From the NCBI RefSeq assembly GCF_024220175.1, contig NZ_CP098502.1, positions 2,418,001 through 2,482,000 on the forward strand: DNA of 64,000 bases, in the 5' to 3' direction. The notes beneath the pieces were generated by a model, which did no database searches, was not told the origin of the DNA, and saw nothing but the letters and a program-made list of their open reading frames with translations. The stretch comes from Paraconexibacter antarcticus. Lineage in GTDB: Bacteria; Actinomycetota; Thermoleophilia; Solirubrobacterales; Solirubrobacteraceae. Below are positions 23,423-31,179 of the stretch, one piece after another. The position numbers were made by a program, and so were the translations under genes. The number at the start of each line of letters is the position of its first letter. The stretch's first letter is position 1.

Positions 23423-24826
23423 TCAGGACGCCGCCGCGACGGAGGCTTCTTCGACGTCGAGCGCGTACCCAGCCCGGCCCCACGCTGGGACCCCGAACGG
23501 GGTGACGTGGAGGACGGTCGCCGCGCCATGCAACGCAAGCAGGCTGGCGGCGAGCGACGCACGCTGACCGGACCCGCAGATCGCGGCGATCGGGCGGGCG
23601 GGATCGAAGGCCTCTGGGACCTCGGTCACGTCGTGATACGGGACGTGGACCGAGCCAGGGATGTGCCCGGCGTCCCACTCGCCCTGGGCGCGGACGTCGA
23701 GGATCTGGAGCTCGGGATCGGCGTCGAGACGCTCGTGGAGCTCGTCGACGGTCACCCGCTCGATCCGGCCGACGGGCCGGCCTTCCTCGCGCCAGCTCGT
23801 CATCCCGCCGTGAAGGAATCCGGCGATGCGCCGGATCCCGACGGCGGTGGCGAGCTTGGAGGCCTCGCGCGCGTCCTCGTCGTCGCGACCGACCAGGATG
23901 ATGTCCTGCTCGCGATCGGCGACCCAAGCGAGCTTGCTGCCGAAGCCGGCGTTGAGCTTGGTGATGCAGAGGGCTCCTGGAATGTGGGCGTCGTCGAACT
24001 GGCGGTCCGTGCGCACATCCACGAGCAGCGCACCTTCGGACTGCTTGACCTCGACCTGCCGCGGGGTCAGCGGCAGCGGCTCGACTCCCGACGTGAGCAG
24101 GGGGCCGCGGTTGAGCGCGACGATCGCCTGGAAGTTCGGCGGCTGGGGACCGAGCTTGGCGATCGACTGCTCGACGAAGCTGTCTTGGTCGGTCTCGGAC
24201 AGGATCGGATTGTGAGCACGTTCGTAGCCGATCGTCGATGACACCTTCATGTCCATCCCGGGGCCGCCGCACATCGACCCACCGAGGTGCCCCGGCCAGA
24301 CCTCGCACTCGCTGGGGAGGGCGAGGATGCTCTGCAGGCTGGTGAAGATGCCGCGGGCACCCTCGCTCTTGTCGACCGCGAGGTCGGGACGCGCGACGTC
24401 CCCCACGAAGAGGGTGTCACCGCTCAGGAGGGCCCAAGGCTCAGGTCCGCGGTTACCGTCGATGAGGGCGAAAGCGGTGTGTTCGGGGCGATGACCCGGG
24501 GTGTGAAGCGCGCGGATGACGAGGTCCCCGACGGCGAGCTCCCAGCCGTCGTCGAACGGCTCGTGGTCGTACTCGGGCTCAGCCAGACGGTGGACGTGGA
24601 TCGTCGCGCCCGTAGCTGCGGCCAGGCGCCCGTGCCCCGAAACGTGGTCGGCGTGATTGTGCGTCTCCAGGATGTGCTCGATGCGCACGTTCATGTAGCG
24701 GGCGAGGTCGAGGTAGATGTCGATCTCGAAGCGGGGGTCGACGACGACGGCAACGCCTGCCGTGGAGTCCCCGACAAGGTATGACGCACAACCCAGGTCG
24801 TCGTGAGTGATCTGACGGAAGATCAT
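23423..24826 (-). CDS. Persulfide dioxygenase fused to two rhodanese domains (ETHE1/CstB-like)
   Basis: 467 residues. The metallo-beta-lactamase domain carries the non-heme iron site: H56, H58, D60 and H61 (HNHADHVSGH), H112 (HTPGHRPEH), D137 (SGDTLFVGD) and WPGH around residue 180. Rhodanese domain 1 (about 255-350) lacks a catalytic cysteine (ILVGRDDEDAR). Domain 2 (about 360-455) has the active loop C417-GSGQR. It would oxidise low-molecular-weight or protein persulfide to sulfite, or transfer sulfur, in the cytoplasm. Actinobacteria lack glutathione as a rule, so the thiol substrate may differ. It overlaps the ArsR gene upstream by four bases. Confidence 0.9.
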   Translation of the reverse strand: MIFRQITHDDLGCASYLVGDSTAGVAVVVDPRFEIDIYLDLARYMNVRIEHILETHNHADHVSGHGRLAAATGATIHVHRLAEPEYDHEPFDDGWELAVGDLVIRALHTPGHRPEHTAFALIDGNRGPEPWALLSGDTLFVGDVARPDLAVDKSEGARGIFTSLQSILALPSECEVWPGHLGGSMCGGPGMDMKVSSTIGYERAHNPILSETDQDSFVEQSIAKLGPQPPNFQAIVALNRGPLLTSGVEPLPLTPRQVEVKQSEGALLVDVRTDRQFDDAHIPGALCITKLNAGFGSKLAWVADREQDIILVGRDDEDAREASKLATAVGIRRIAGFLHGGMTSWREEGRPVGRIERVTVDELHERLDADPELQILDVRAQGEWDAGHIPGSVHVPYHDVTEVPEAFDPARPIAAICGSGQRASLAASLLALHGAATVLHVTPFGVPAWGRAGYALDVEEASVAAAS

Positions 24827-25185
24827 GCTGCTGCCTCCTGGGCTTGTTGGGTCAGTTGGATGTCGAGACCTGGATGACGCTCCGCGAGGCCTTGGCAGAC
24901 CTCGTCGCAGAGACGAAGAACAGCCGGATCGGTGATCCGGTACCGCACTCGTGGACCGTCACGACGTCGCCCGAGGATCTCCGCGCGGTGAAAGAGGTTG
25001 AGGTGCCGCGAGACTGTGGCGTGAGACGCGCCCAGGGCTGTCGCGACTTCCTGGACGGAGGCCTCATCATGGCGGTGGAGGTGGTCGAGAACCTTGATCC
25101 TCATCGGCTCGGCGAGCAACGCGAACCGCTCGGCAATCAGGTCCACCGCAAGCTGGTTCAGGGGGCTACCTCCTTCGCGTTTCAC
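24823..25185 (-). CDS. ArsR-family transcriptional regulator (second in the sulfur region)
   Basis: Up to 120 residues from a GTG at 25185. A strong AAGGAGGT site, however, sits 7 bases before an in-frame CTG at 25161, so a start there (112 residues) is possible. Winged helix: SVQEVATALGASHATVSRHLNLFHRA. A C-terminal LCDEVC pair matches LCDAVC of the other ArsR protein and could be the sulfane-sulfur switch; the extra cysteine of the first protein is absent. It precedes and overlaps the persulfide dioxygenase gene, which it probably represses until persulfide appears. Confidence 0.82.
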   Translation of the reverse strand: MKREGGSPLNQLAVDLIAERFALLAEPMRIKVLDHLHRHDEASVQEVATALGASHATVSRHLNLFHRAEILGRRRDGPRVRYRITDPAVLRLCDEVCQGLAERHPGLDIQLTQQAQEAAA

Positions 25186-25218
25186 TATTTGAGCCTACAA
25201 GCGTAGACTTGGAAACGC
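25177..25218. promoter_or_regulatory. Inverted repeat GCGTTTC/GAAACGC at the ArsR promoter
   Basis: Exact 7-base arms at 25177-25183 and 25212-25218 flank the start region of the second ArsR gene. A TAGGCT -10-like box lies between them on the minus strand. The placement suits an autoregulatory operator. The rest of the gap up to the methyltransferase (25219-25419) shows no gene I can support. Confidence 0.35.
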
Positions 25219-25419
25219 AAACGGATGCTCGTGCCCGAACGCGCTGCGCAGAGCGCGCCCGGGCTGCACCTGCAACCGCCTCCCACATGACACCTTCCGA
25301 TGCCTGGCCAACGACGCTGCCCTCGCGCGGCATGAGCGTCCGGCGTCTCCTGGCACACCACGTCGGGATCTACGACGTGCACGTCGGCCGCGACCTGCCC
25401 ACACAGTGATGGACGACGC

Positions 25420-26034
25420 ATGACCCACGCCGCGGCCGATCACTGGAACACCGCGTACGCCGAAGGTGACGCGACGAAGAGCTGGACCACCGGTCGGCCA
25501 ACGCGGTCGCTGCGCGCCGTCACCGCCGCCGGCGCGGGTCCTGGCATGGCCGTCATCGACATCGGTGGCGGCTCTTCGCCTCTGGCCGCTGAACTCCTCG
25601 ACCTCGGCATCACCGACGTGACCGTGCTGGACCTGTCCGCCGCCGCTGTCGACCTTGTTCAGCGGCGGATGGGAGCACGGGCGTCCGAGGTCGACTGGAT
25701 CGTTGGGGACGTCCTCGCCTGGCGGCCCCGGCGACGATACGACCTTTGGCACGACCGGGCGGCCCTGCACTTCTTCACCGACGACGACGACCGCGCTCGG
25801 TACGGTCAGACGTTGCAGGCGGCCATCGCCCCAGGTGGCACTGCCATCATCGCGACCTTCGCGGTGGACGGCCCCGAGCGATGCTCTGGGCTTCCGGCGC
25901 GGCGAAGCTCGGCCGCCGACGTCATGTCCACGCTGGGCCCGGACTTCACGCTCCTCAGCGAGGACCGCGAGCTGCACCGCACCCCGGCCGGCAGCGACCA
26001 GGCATTCACCTGGGTGACCGCACGGCGGCGATGA
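25420..26034 (+). CDS. Class I SAM-dependent methyltransferase
   Basis: 204 residues. SAM-binding motif I VIDIGGGSSPLAAEL near residue 47, motif II VTVLDLSAAAVDLVQ and a post-motif LWHDRAALHFF (DxxA-type acceptor block). The substrate cannot be told from sequence. The family includes small thiol and metalloid methyltransferases, so a thiol-detoxification role beside sulfur genes is possible but unproven. Transcribed away from the ArsR unit; the next 200 bases downstream hold nothing I recognise. Confidence 0.8.
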   Translation: MTHAAADHWNTAYAEGDATKSWTTGRPTRSLRAVTAAGAGPGMAVIDIGGGSSPLAAELLDLGITDVTVLDLSAAAVDLVQRRMGARASEVDWIVGDVLAWRPRRRYDLWHDRAALHFFTDDDDRARYGQTLQAAIAPGGTAIIATFAVDGPERCSGLPARRSSAADVMSTLGPDFTLLSEDRELHRTPAGSDQAFTWVTARRR

Positions 26035-26236
26035 ACCTGGTGCACCACGACGCGCCAACCCGTGCCGCTCGGTCAACGGCAGTGTGGCGGCTGGGGTCGG
26101 CTCACGACCAGCTCGGGGTGGCCGGGAGGGGCGGGACGCGCCGGGGCACGAACGCCGAGTACGGCCGCCGGGTCGACCGGCGTTGGTCGCACGGGCGGCA
26201 GTCAGCTCGCCGGTGTCTCGCGAAGCGGGGGGAAGG

Positions 26237-27062
26237 CTACGCGTCACGCGGCCCAGCAGGGCGAAGTTCTCGGCTCCCGCAAAAGCCGCATTCGTATGCA
26301 GGGGTGTCGTCGCTGCCGTCGATCTCGTTGCGGGTGTTGGGGTACGTCAGTTCGTTGCAGGCGTCGCAGTCGCGTAGCCAGTGCGCGTCGATCTCGTCGA
26401 GGTAGGTCTCGGGGCCGTGGCGTAGGCGGGTGCTGAGGGGCTGTTCGCGGGCGCGATGGCGGGCTTCGTGTTCGCGGAACTGGAGGTAGGCCGCGCGGCG
26501 CTGGCGTTGGGTGGCGAGCGCCCGCTCGTCGTGCTGTGCGTTGTCGGCCAGGCGCCGGACCGCGAGGCAGCCGAGCAGCGCGCCGCTGGCGAGTTGGTTT
26601 TCGGCGCGGCGCACATGCGGGCCACGGCCGTGCGCTTCGCCGAGGCCGTGGATCTGAGCGTGTTGCTCGTGGAGGTAGTGCGCGGCGAGGCCTTCGATCA
26701 GGTGGTTGCTGACCGTGGGCGGGGTTGTGGCGTGGAGGCTGAACGGCAGGTGGTCTGCGAGCTCGCGGCCGAGGTCGCGCAGCGCGGCCGCCTCGTCGAC
26801 GTCCGGAGGGTTCGTGGCGTCCAGGAGCAGCTCGAACGCGGTCGTGCCCTCAGGGGAGAGGGACCCGATGACGGCCTCGCGGAGGCGGTAGTGCTCACGC
26901 AGGTGCTCACGGAGCGCGGCCGGGTCGCCGATCAGGCGTGTCTGCTCGTCCTGATGGGCGCGCTGCCCCGCCTGTGCGGCTTCCCGCCGGCGGTCGTGCG
27001 GCTTGCGGGCCGCCGAGAGGACCTCCACCAGCGTGTGCGCCTGCCGGTCGGTGACGTCGTGC
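26237..27062 (-). pseudogene. 5'-truncated gene of unknown function with C-terminal zinc ribbon
   Basis: An open frame of about 275 codons runs up to the IS3 left end at 27063 and continues only into IS sequence, so its original start is lost. The protein is helical and rich in Arg, Ala and His. Its C-terminus has a zinc-ribbon pattern (DCDACNELTYP and ECGFCGSREL). I do not recognise the family; similar charged proteins with a terminal ribbon occur on plasmids and phages. The first in-frame GTG inside the host part (in LVEVLSA) could serve as a new start, so residual expression is possible. Confidence 0.5.
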
Positions 27063-27111
27063 TGAGCCGTCCCGGTTTCACGGAGACTTGTTGTTTGGGT
27101 TTCCTCTCTCG

Positions 27112-27866
27112 TCAGTGGGAGAGGGGTGAGCCGGACCGTATCGCGTAGAGGGTCTCGAATTCGACGGGCGGGATGTGACCGATCGCGGAGTGCAGGCGGT
27201 CGTGGTTGTACCAGCCGACCCACTCCACAACGGCGAGCTCCAGTTGGGTGCGGGTTTGCCAGACGCGGTCGCGGATCAGCTCGGTCTTGAAGCTGTCCAC
27301 GAAGCTCTCGGCCATCGCGTTGTCGTACGCGTCACCGGTCGAGCCGAGAGCACGAGGTCGGTGCGCATGTGGCCGGCGAGCTGCCAGCCGACGACCCGGC
27401 GGGAGTAGACGTCAAGGACGAAGCTGAAGAACCCCACGCCCTCCCACGACTTTAGATACGTGAAGTCGGCGATCCACAGCGCGTCCGGCCGGGTCGCGGT
27501 GAACTGGCGGTTGACCAGGTCCGGTCGCCCTGAGCCGGCCGGGTCAGCGACCGTGGTCTTCCACGCTCGGCCGCGGCGCTTGGCCCCGATCAGACCGTCC
27601 GCTGCCATGAGCCGCTCAACGCGGCCGCGGCCGACCTGCACGCCCTGACGGCGCAGCGCCTTCCACACGCGCAGCGATCCGTACGCCTCGTAGTTGGCGC
27701 GGTACACCGCCCGGATTTGCTCGAGCAACACGGCGTCTTCCTGCGCGCGGGTCGACAACACCCCGGTCGCGCGCTGGTAGAACGCCGAGGGCGAGGTCCC
27801 GAGGGTGCGGCAGGTGAGCTCGACAGCGAAGCCGGCCGCCCGCTGCTTTTCGATGAAGGCGCTCAC
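27112..27866 (-). pseudogene. IS3-family transposase OrfB, frameshifted by internal deletion
   Basis: The N-terminal HTH_21 region and the first catalytic aspartate (WIADFTYLKS) are intact. After DLVLSA the frame jumps near 27340 directly to GDAYDNAMAESF, the segment with the final catalytic glutamate, in another frame. The intervening stretch that normally holds the second aspartate (the HSDRGSQY block) is gone, roughly 50-60 residues by family comparison. The C-terminus (GWYNHDRLHSAIG) is present. The transposase cannot be active. Confidence 0.9.
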
Positions 27867-28165
27867 CTCCGCGGGGTCCCGTCGAGCTCCTTGGCGAAAA
27901 ACACCGAAGCGGCCTTGAGGATCTCGTTCTGCCGCCGCAGTTCCTTGACCTCACGTTCGAGCAGACGCATCCGGTCGCGCTCGACCGTGTTCAGCACGTC
28001 GCTGCGCGTTCCGGCGTCGGCCTCGGCGAGCCGCACCCAGTTCCGAAGCGACTCCTTGTGCACGTCCAGGTCGCGGGCGACCTGCGCGATCGGACGCCCG
28101 GACTCCAGCACCGTCTTGACGGCCCGCTCACGCAACTCCGGCGGGTACTTCCTTCCACGAGCCAT
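27863..28165 (-). CDS. IS3-family transposase OrfA
   Basis: 100 residues. Helix-turn-helix part (YPPELRERAVKTVLE, IAQVARDLDVHKESLRNWV) followed by a leucine-zipper-like segment (RLLEREVKELRRQNEIL), the normal OrfA layout for dimerisation and end binding. It overlaps OrfB by four bases, where IS3 elements make the OrfAB fusion by -1 frameshifting. Intact by itself, but useless without OrfB. Confidence 0.92.
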   Translation of the reverse strand: MARGRKYPPELRERAVKTVLESGRPIAQVARDLDVHKESLRNWVRLAEADAGTRSDVLNTVERDRMRLLEREVKELRRQNEILKAASVFFAKELDGTPRR

Positions 28166-28236
28166 ATGACCACGTACTTCCTCTCAACAGACCGAATGCC
28201 TGTTTCAGAAGTCCCCGTCGATCCCGGGACGGCTCA

Positions 28237-28413
28237 CATCGTCATGACCTTGCGGCCCGGATTCGCCGCGCCAGGACGGTCGCCGAGATCCACGCACTCT
28301 TCGATGAGTTGCTCAAGCCCGAGGCGCTGCGCGAGGAGCGCGGGGAGCATCACCCCAGCGTTCGCGACCGCCCGCGCATCATCGAACACCACGACCGCCG
28401 ACTCGTTCACCAT
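28237..28413 (-). pseudogene. IS1380-family transposase, N-terminal fragment
   Basis: From an ATG at 28413 with AGGAGG upstream, about 59 codons match the N-terminus of IS1380 transposases (VANAGVMLPALLAQRLGLEQL, VDLGDRPGAANPG). The frame is cut at KVMTM by the IS3 end at 28236. The expected continuation is not found on the far side of the IS3 element, so the rest of the transposase has been deleted. Confidence 0.75.
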
Positions 28414-28479
28414 GAGGGTGACCTCCTGAGCAGAGCCGCGGTCGCCGCGAACGACCGCTTTCAAGCCCTGCTTGGGAGG

Positions 28480-28656
28480 TCACTCCACTTCAGACCCCGG
28501 ATGGATCGGTGGATCGAGGCTTAGGTATTGGTCGGCTTCGCGCTTGCGGGTGAAGCCGCGCTTGTGGCGCTGCTTGCCGTTGGAGGAGCGGTAGCGCACG
28601 TCATAGACCGTGGCGCCGCTGGCCAGCTGGCGGGGGTAGACCGAGCCGCGGGCCAT
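28480..28656 (-). pseudogene. Tyrosine integrase, N-terminal fragment
   Basis: Starts at the ATG overlapping the excisionase stop (TGATG). The first 45 residues (YPRQLASGATVYDVRYRSS, KRGFTRKREADQYL) are the arm-type DNA-binding N-terminus of phage-like integrases. The reading then enters sequence that looks like the end of the IS1380 element (from about 28525 leftward) and stops. The core-binding and catalytic domains are missing, so the island can no longer move with its own integrase. Confidence 0.75.
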
Positions 28657-28946
28657 CACGCACCGCCGCCGGAGACCAGCCGCAGCGCCTGCCCGGGCCG
28701 CTGGGCCGGGGTCCACGCCGACCTCGCGCTCGCGAGGTGCTCGAGCAGTTCGACGGCGCGGAAGCGCAGCGGGCCGCCAGGGTCGCCGAGCCGCACGCAC
28801 GGCAGGCGCCCGTCACGGGAGGCGGCGTAGATCCAGGTCGAGGAGACCTTCAGCAGCGCCGCCGCCTCCGTGGCGGTCAGCAGCCGCAGCGAGTCCTCGG
28901 CGACGACCTCCGGTGGCCGCGTGTTCTTGACCTTCAGCGCACTCAT
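28656..28946 (-). CDS. Excisionase-like HTH protein (first)
   Basis: 96 residues with a MerR-like excisionase helix-turn-helix: LLTATEAAALLKVSSTWIYAASRDG, RLPCVRLGDPGGPLRFRAVELLEHL. Such proteins act as recombination directionality factors beside integrase genes. It overlaps its neighbour upstream (TGATG) and the integrase fragment downstream, giving a three-gene unit reading away from the tRNA. Confidence 0.75.
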   Translation of the reverse strand: MSALKVKNTRPPEVVAEDSLRLLTATEAAALLKVSSTWIYAASRDGRLPCVRLGDPGGPLRFRAVELLEHLASARSAWTPAQRPGQALRLVSGGGA

Positions 28947-29275
28947 CACGCACCGCCGTCGTGCTCGGTGAGGGGCACGAAGACCGTGCGGGGGCCGGCC
29001 GGGCACCCCGGGTTAGGTCGCCGCGGTGGGTGCGGCCCAACCCGGCAGCTGCGTATGTCCGCGGTGAGCTCAGAGCGGAGGAAACGGATCGGCCCGTCGG
29101 AGCCTCCGATGCGCAGCGACGGGATCCGCTGGTCCTGGATCGCGAGGTAGATCCAGGAGTCGGAGACGCGCAGCAGCTCCGCGACTTCGCTGACGGTCAG
29201 TAGGTCGATCGGTCCGTCCTCGGCGGTGGAACCGTCGCGGGTGGGCGGCCCGCCGGCGTCGGCGCAGGTGCTCAT
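28946..29275 (-). CDS. Excisionase-like HTH protein (second)
   Basis: 109 residues; ATG at 29275. Same fold as the next gene: LLTVSEVAELLRVSDSWIYLAIQDQ, RIPSLRIGGSDGPIRFLRSEL. The C-terminal 30 residues are proline/arginine-rich and unstructured. The two tandem excisionase-type proteins resemble each other, suggesting duplication. It is the gene nearest the tRNA attachment site. Bases 29276-29414 upstream hold no gene. Confidence 0.7.
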   Translation of the reverse strand: MSTCADAGGPPTRDGSTAEDGPIDLLTVSEVAELLRVSDSWIYLAIQDQRIPSLRIGGSDGPIRFLRSELTADIRSCRVGPHPPRRPNPGCPAGPRTVFVPLTEHDGGA

Positions 29276-29414
29276 ACCTTGTTCCCTGGCGAGAGCCGGG
29301 CATTTGTTGTCCGCCGTTGCGGGCGACGGTTTGATCACGGCCGTACTGGCCGTTACCAATCCGTTACCACCCCCGAGATCCGGGATCGCGGCGAGCGCGT
29401 CGGCGTAGAACGCA

Positions 29415-29440
29415 GAAAGCCCCGCGTGTGCGGGGCTTTC
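29415..29440 (-). terminator. Rho-independent terminator of tRNA-Leu
   Basis: Perfect 11-base stem GAAAGCCCCGC / GCGGGGCTTTC with a GTGT loop, nine bases past the tRNA 3' end. It is symmetrical, so it could also stop transcription entering from the island side. Confidence 0.75.
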
Positions 29441-29448
29441 CAAATCCA

Positions 29449-29534
<86 letters not shown>

Positions 29535-29590
29535 GATGGGGGCGTGAGTGTAGCGCGGTTGTTTCCGTCGGCGCGTCCCGCTACTGTGTG

Positions 29591-29604
29591 CGAACACATG
29601 TTCG
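29591..29604. promoter_or_regulatory. SOS box upstream of lexA
   Basis: CGAACACATGTTCG, a perfect palindrome of the actinobacterial/Gram-positive LexA box type (CGAACnnnnGTTCG), 28 bases before the lexA start. Implies autoregulation. Two further boxes with CGAACATGTGTTCG occur at imuB and dnaE2. Confidence 0.9.
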
Positions 29605-29632
29605 GTGTCCGTCCCAGCAAGGAGCATCCCCG

Positions 29633-30268
29633 GTGGATCTGACCAAGCGCCAGCAGGAGATCTTCGACTTCATCAAGAAGTACTCGGCCAAGTACGGGTA
29701 CCCGCCGACCGTCCGCGACATCGGGACCGCCGTCGGCCTCGCCTCGTCGTCGACGGTGCACGCGCATCTCGCGAACCTCGAGAAGCTCGGCCTGCTGCGG
29801 CGCGACCCGTCCAAGCCGCGGGCGATCGAGTTGCTCGACCGCGTCGGCCGCGAGGTCGACCAGGTCGTCGAGAACGTCCGCCAGTTCGTCGCGGGCCCCG
29901 GTCTCCCGGTCGTCGGGCAGGTCGCGGCCGGCGCGCCGATCCTCGCCGAGGAGAACATCGAGGAGTACGTGCAGGTGCCGCCGGTCGCCGGCGGTGAGAC
30001 CGGGGAGTACATCCTCCGCGTCCGCGGCGACTCGATGCGCGACATCGGGATGCTCGAGGGCGACTTCGTCGTCGTCCAGCGGCAGGACACCGCGACCGAC
30101 GGCGACATCGTCGTCGCGCTCGTCGGCGAGGAGGCGACGGTGAAGCGGTACTTCCGCGAGAGCGACCACATCAGGCTGCAGCCCGAGAACACCGAGCTGG
30201 AACCGATCCGCACGCGCGAGGTCCAGATCATGGGCCGCGTCGTCGGCCTGTTCCGGAGCGTCTCATGA
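29633..30268 (+). CDS. lexA: LexA SOS repressor
   Basis: 211 residues from a GTG with AAGGAG upstream. Winged-helix N-terminus (RQQEIFDFIKKYSAKYGYPPTVRDI, SSSTVHAHLANLEKLGLL). The self-cleavage site is A99-G100 in GQVAAGAPILAEE; catalytic Ser134 (RGDSMRD) and Lys171 (EATVKRYF) are present. Represses SOS genes until RecA filaments trigger cleavage. In this window its own promoter, imuB and dnaE2 carry boxes. Confidence 0.97.
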   Translation: MDLTKRQQEIFDFIKKYSAKYGYPPTVRDIGTAVGLASSSTVHAHLANLEKLGLLRRDPSKPRAIELLDRVGREVDQVVENVRQFVAGPGLPVVGQVAAGAPILAEENIEEYVQVPPVAGGETGEYILRVRGDSMRDIGMLEGDFVVVQRQDTATDGDIVVALVGEEATVKRYFRESDHIRLQPENTELEPIRTREVQIMGRVVGLFRSVS

Positions 30269-30549
30269 GCGCCGCGACGACCACCGGTGTGCGCGCCGCC
30301 ACGGTGCCGGTGCCCCGGCATCGCCGGCGGCGGCCCGCCACCGACTCGATGGCGTTCGACGCCATCTTCGACCGTCCCGCGGAGGGGCAGACGCTCGACG
30401 AGTTCCTCGTGGGCGCCTGGGAGGACCTCTCTGCACACCGCACGGTCACCTGCCCGGTCTGCCACGCGGCCGCGATGCGGCCGCGGTACGGCGCCGGGCA
30501 GGGTGCCGCCGGCGGTCGCTGCGGCGACTGCGGGTCCGTGCTGGGCTGA
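30265..30549 (+). CDS. Small zinc-ribbon protein downstream of lexA
   Basis: 94 residues, ATGA overlap with lexA, so co-transcribed under SOS control. An arginine-rich N-terminus, then FDRPAEGQTLDEFLVGAWEDL and a treble-clef-like ribbon with CPVC and CGDC pairs. No recognised family; the coupling to lexA is the main clue. Confidence 0.65.
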   Translation: MSAATTTGVRAATVPVPRHRRRRPATDSMAFDAIFDRPAEGQTLDEFLVGAWEDLSAHRTVTCPVCHAAAMRPRYGAGQGAAGGRCGDCGSVLG

Positions 30550-30554
30550 GAGGC

Positions 30555-30583
30555 TGTCTCGATACCTCTCGGGTATCGAGACA
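30555..30583. terminator. Hairpin after the lexA operon
   Basis: Perfect 12-base stem TGTCTCGATACC / GGTATCGAGACA with a five-base loop, directly after the zinc-ribbon gene stop. There is no strong T-run, so it may terminate weakly or be a structured 3' end; its symmetry would serve both the lexA unit and the convergent DUF3307 gene. Confidence 0.5.
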
Positions 30584-30677
30584 ACATCTGAGCCTCGGCG
30601 TGGGCCCCAGGGACGGGTGCCGGCGGCAGCGTCGCGCTGGCACCGGTCCGTGGGCGCCCGGCGCAGGGAGGGGCGGC

Positions 30678-31073
30678 TCAGGCGACCGCGAGCAGCGCCG
30701 CGCCGAAGAGGAAGCAGACGTGGAAGGACTGGTCGATCGCCATCCACAGCGGCGACCCGAACGGCGTCATCGTGTGCTTCACCACGCGGACGTAGGCGAC
30801 GAGGAGGCGTCCGTCGTCCTGGACGAGGTGGGTGCCGAGCGCGGCTCCCGCGACGAGGGCCGCGTGCGTGCCGTCGTGCTGATGGGCGATCCACGCGAAC
30901 GCGGGGAGGAACGGGATCGCGTACGTGGCGACGTGCGAGATGAGCGCCGCCCGCCGTTCGCCGTCGCGCCCGAGGCCGCCCTGCTTCGTCGTCGCCTGCC
31001 ACTCCGTCTGCAGGAGGAAGTCGCCCGCCAGATGGCAGACGAGCAGGACGGCGAACACCTCGACCCAGGACAT
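30678..31073 (-). CDS. DUF3307-family membrane protein
   Basis: 131 residues, about four hydrophobic segments (VEVFAVLLVCHLAGDFLLQTEW, HVATYAIPFLPAFAW, AALVAGAALGTHLVQD and HVCFLFGAALLAVA). The CHLAGDFLLQT opening is the DUF3307 signature. Function is not known in the family. The start is the ATG at 31073; the upstream frame lacks features. Confidence 0.75.
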   Translation of the reverse strand: MSWVEVFAVLLVCHLAGDFLLQTEWQATTKQGGLGRDGERRAALISHVATYAIPFLPAFAWIAHQHDGTHAALVAGAALGTHLVQDDGRLLVAYVRVVKHTMTPFGSPLWMAIDQSFHVCFLFGAALLAVA

Positions 31074-31179
31074 CAGCGTCCGAACTTCACGTTCACGCGG
31101 CGAGCGTAGCCACGATGTCCCCGCAACGCGCCGGAATGTGCTCGACCTCACAGAGATCGCGAACCGGGTACCGTGGCGG

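Larger units (their letters stand above)
27063..28236 (-). mobile_element. IS3-family insertion sequence, internally deleted
   Basis: The element is 1174 bases with terminal inverted repeats beginning TGAGCCGTCCCGG at both ends (27063 onward on the plus strand; 28236 backward on the minus strand) and further partial match to ACGG(A/G)GACTT. It encodes OrfA and OrfB in IS3 order. The flanking bases (left GTGC, right CATC) are not a target duplication, and different genes lie on the two sides. The copy therefore appears to be a rearranged or recombined one. OrfB has lost its middle. Confidence 0.88.
1..29448. mobile_element. tRNA-Leu-associated genomic island carrying sulfur-oxidation genes (one end visible)
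   Basis: The stretch left of the tRNA-Leu 3' end is less GC-rich than the DNA to the right (sampled lines about 63% against 77%). Its tRNA-proximal end carries two excisionase-like HTH genes and the N-terminus of a tyrosine integrase, followed by IS remnants. That is the usual layout of an element integrated at the 3' end of a tRNA gene. The catabolic cargo (sHdr operon, Soe, persulfide dioxygenase) fills the rest. I found no second copy of the tRNA 3' segment inside the window, so the far attachment site would lie beyond base 1. Island status is inferred; the integrase remnant and the composition shift are seen. Confidence 0.5.

Noticed and set aside
25209..25409. 66-codon plus-strand open frame between the ArsR gene and the methyltransferase
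   Set aside because: No ribosome site, no recognisable domain, and it overlaps the ArsR promoter/operator region; it looks like chance coding in GC-rich DNA.
1..29448. Second attachment site (copy of the tRNA-Leu 3' end) inside the window
   Set aside because: I looked for GGACTCGAACC-type repeats of the tRNA end on the left side and did not find one; it may lie outside the window.
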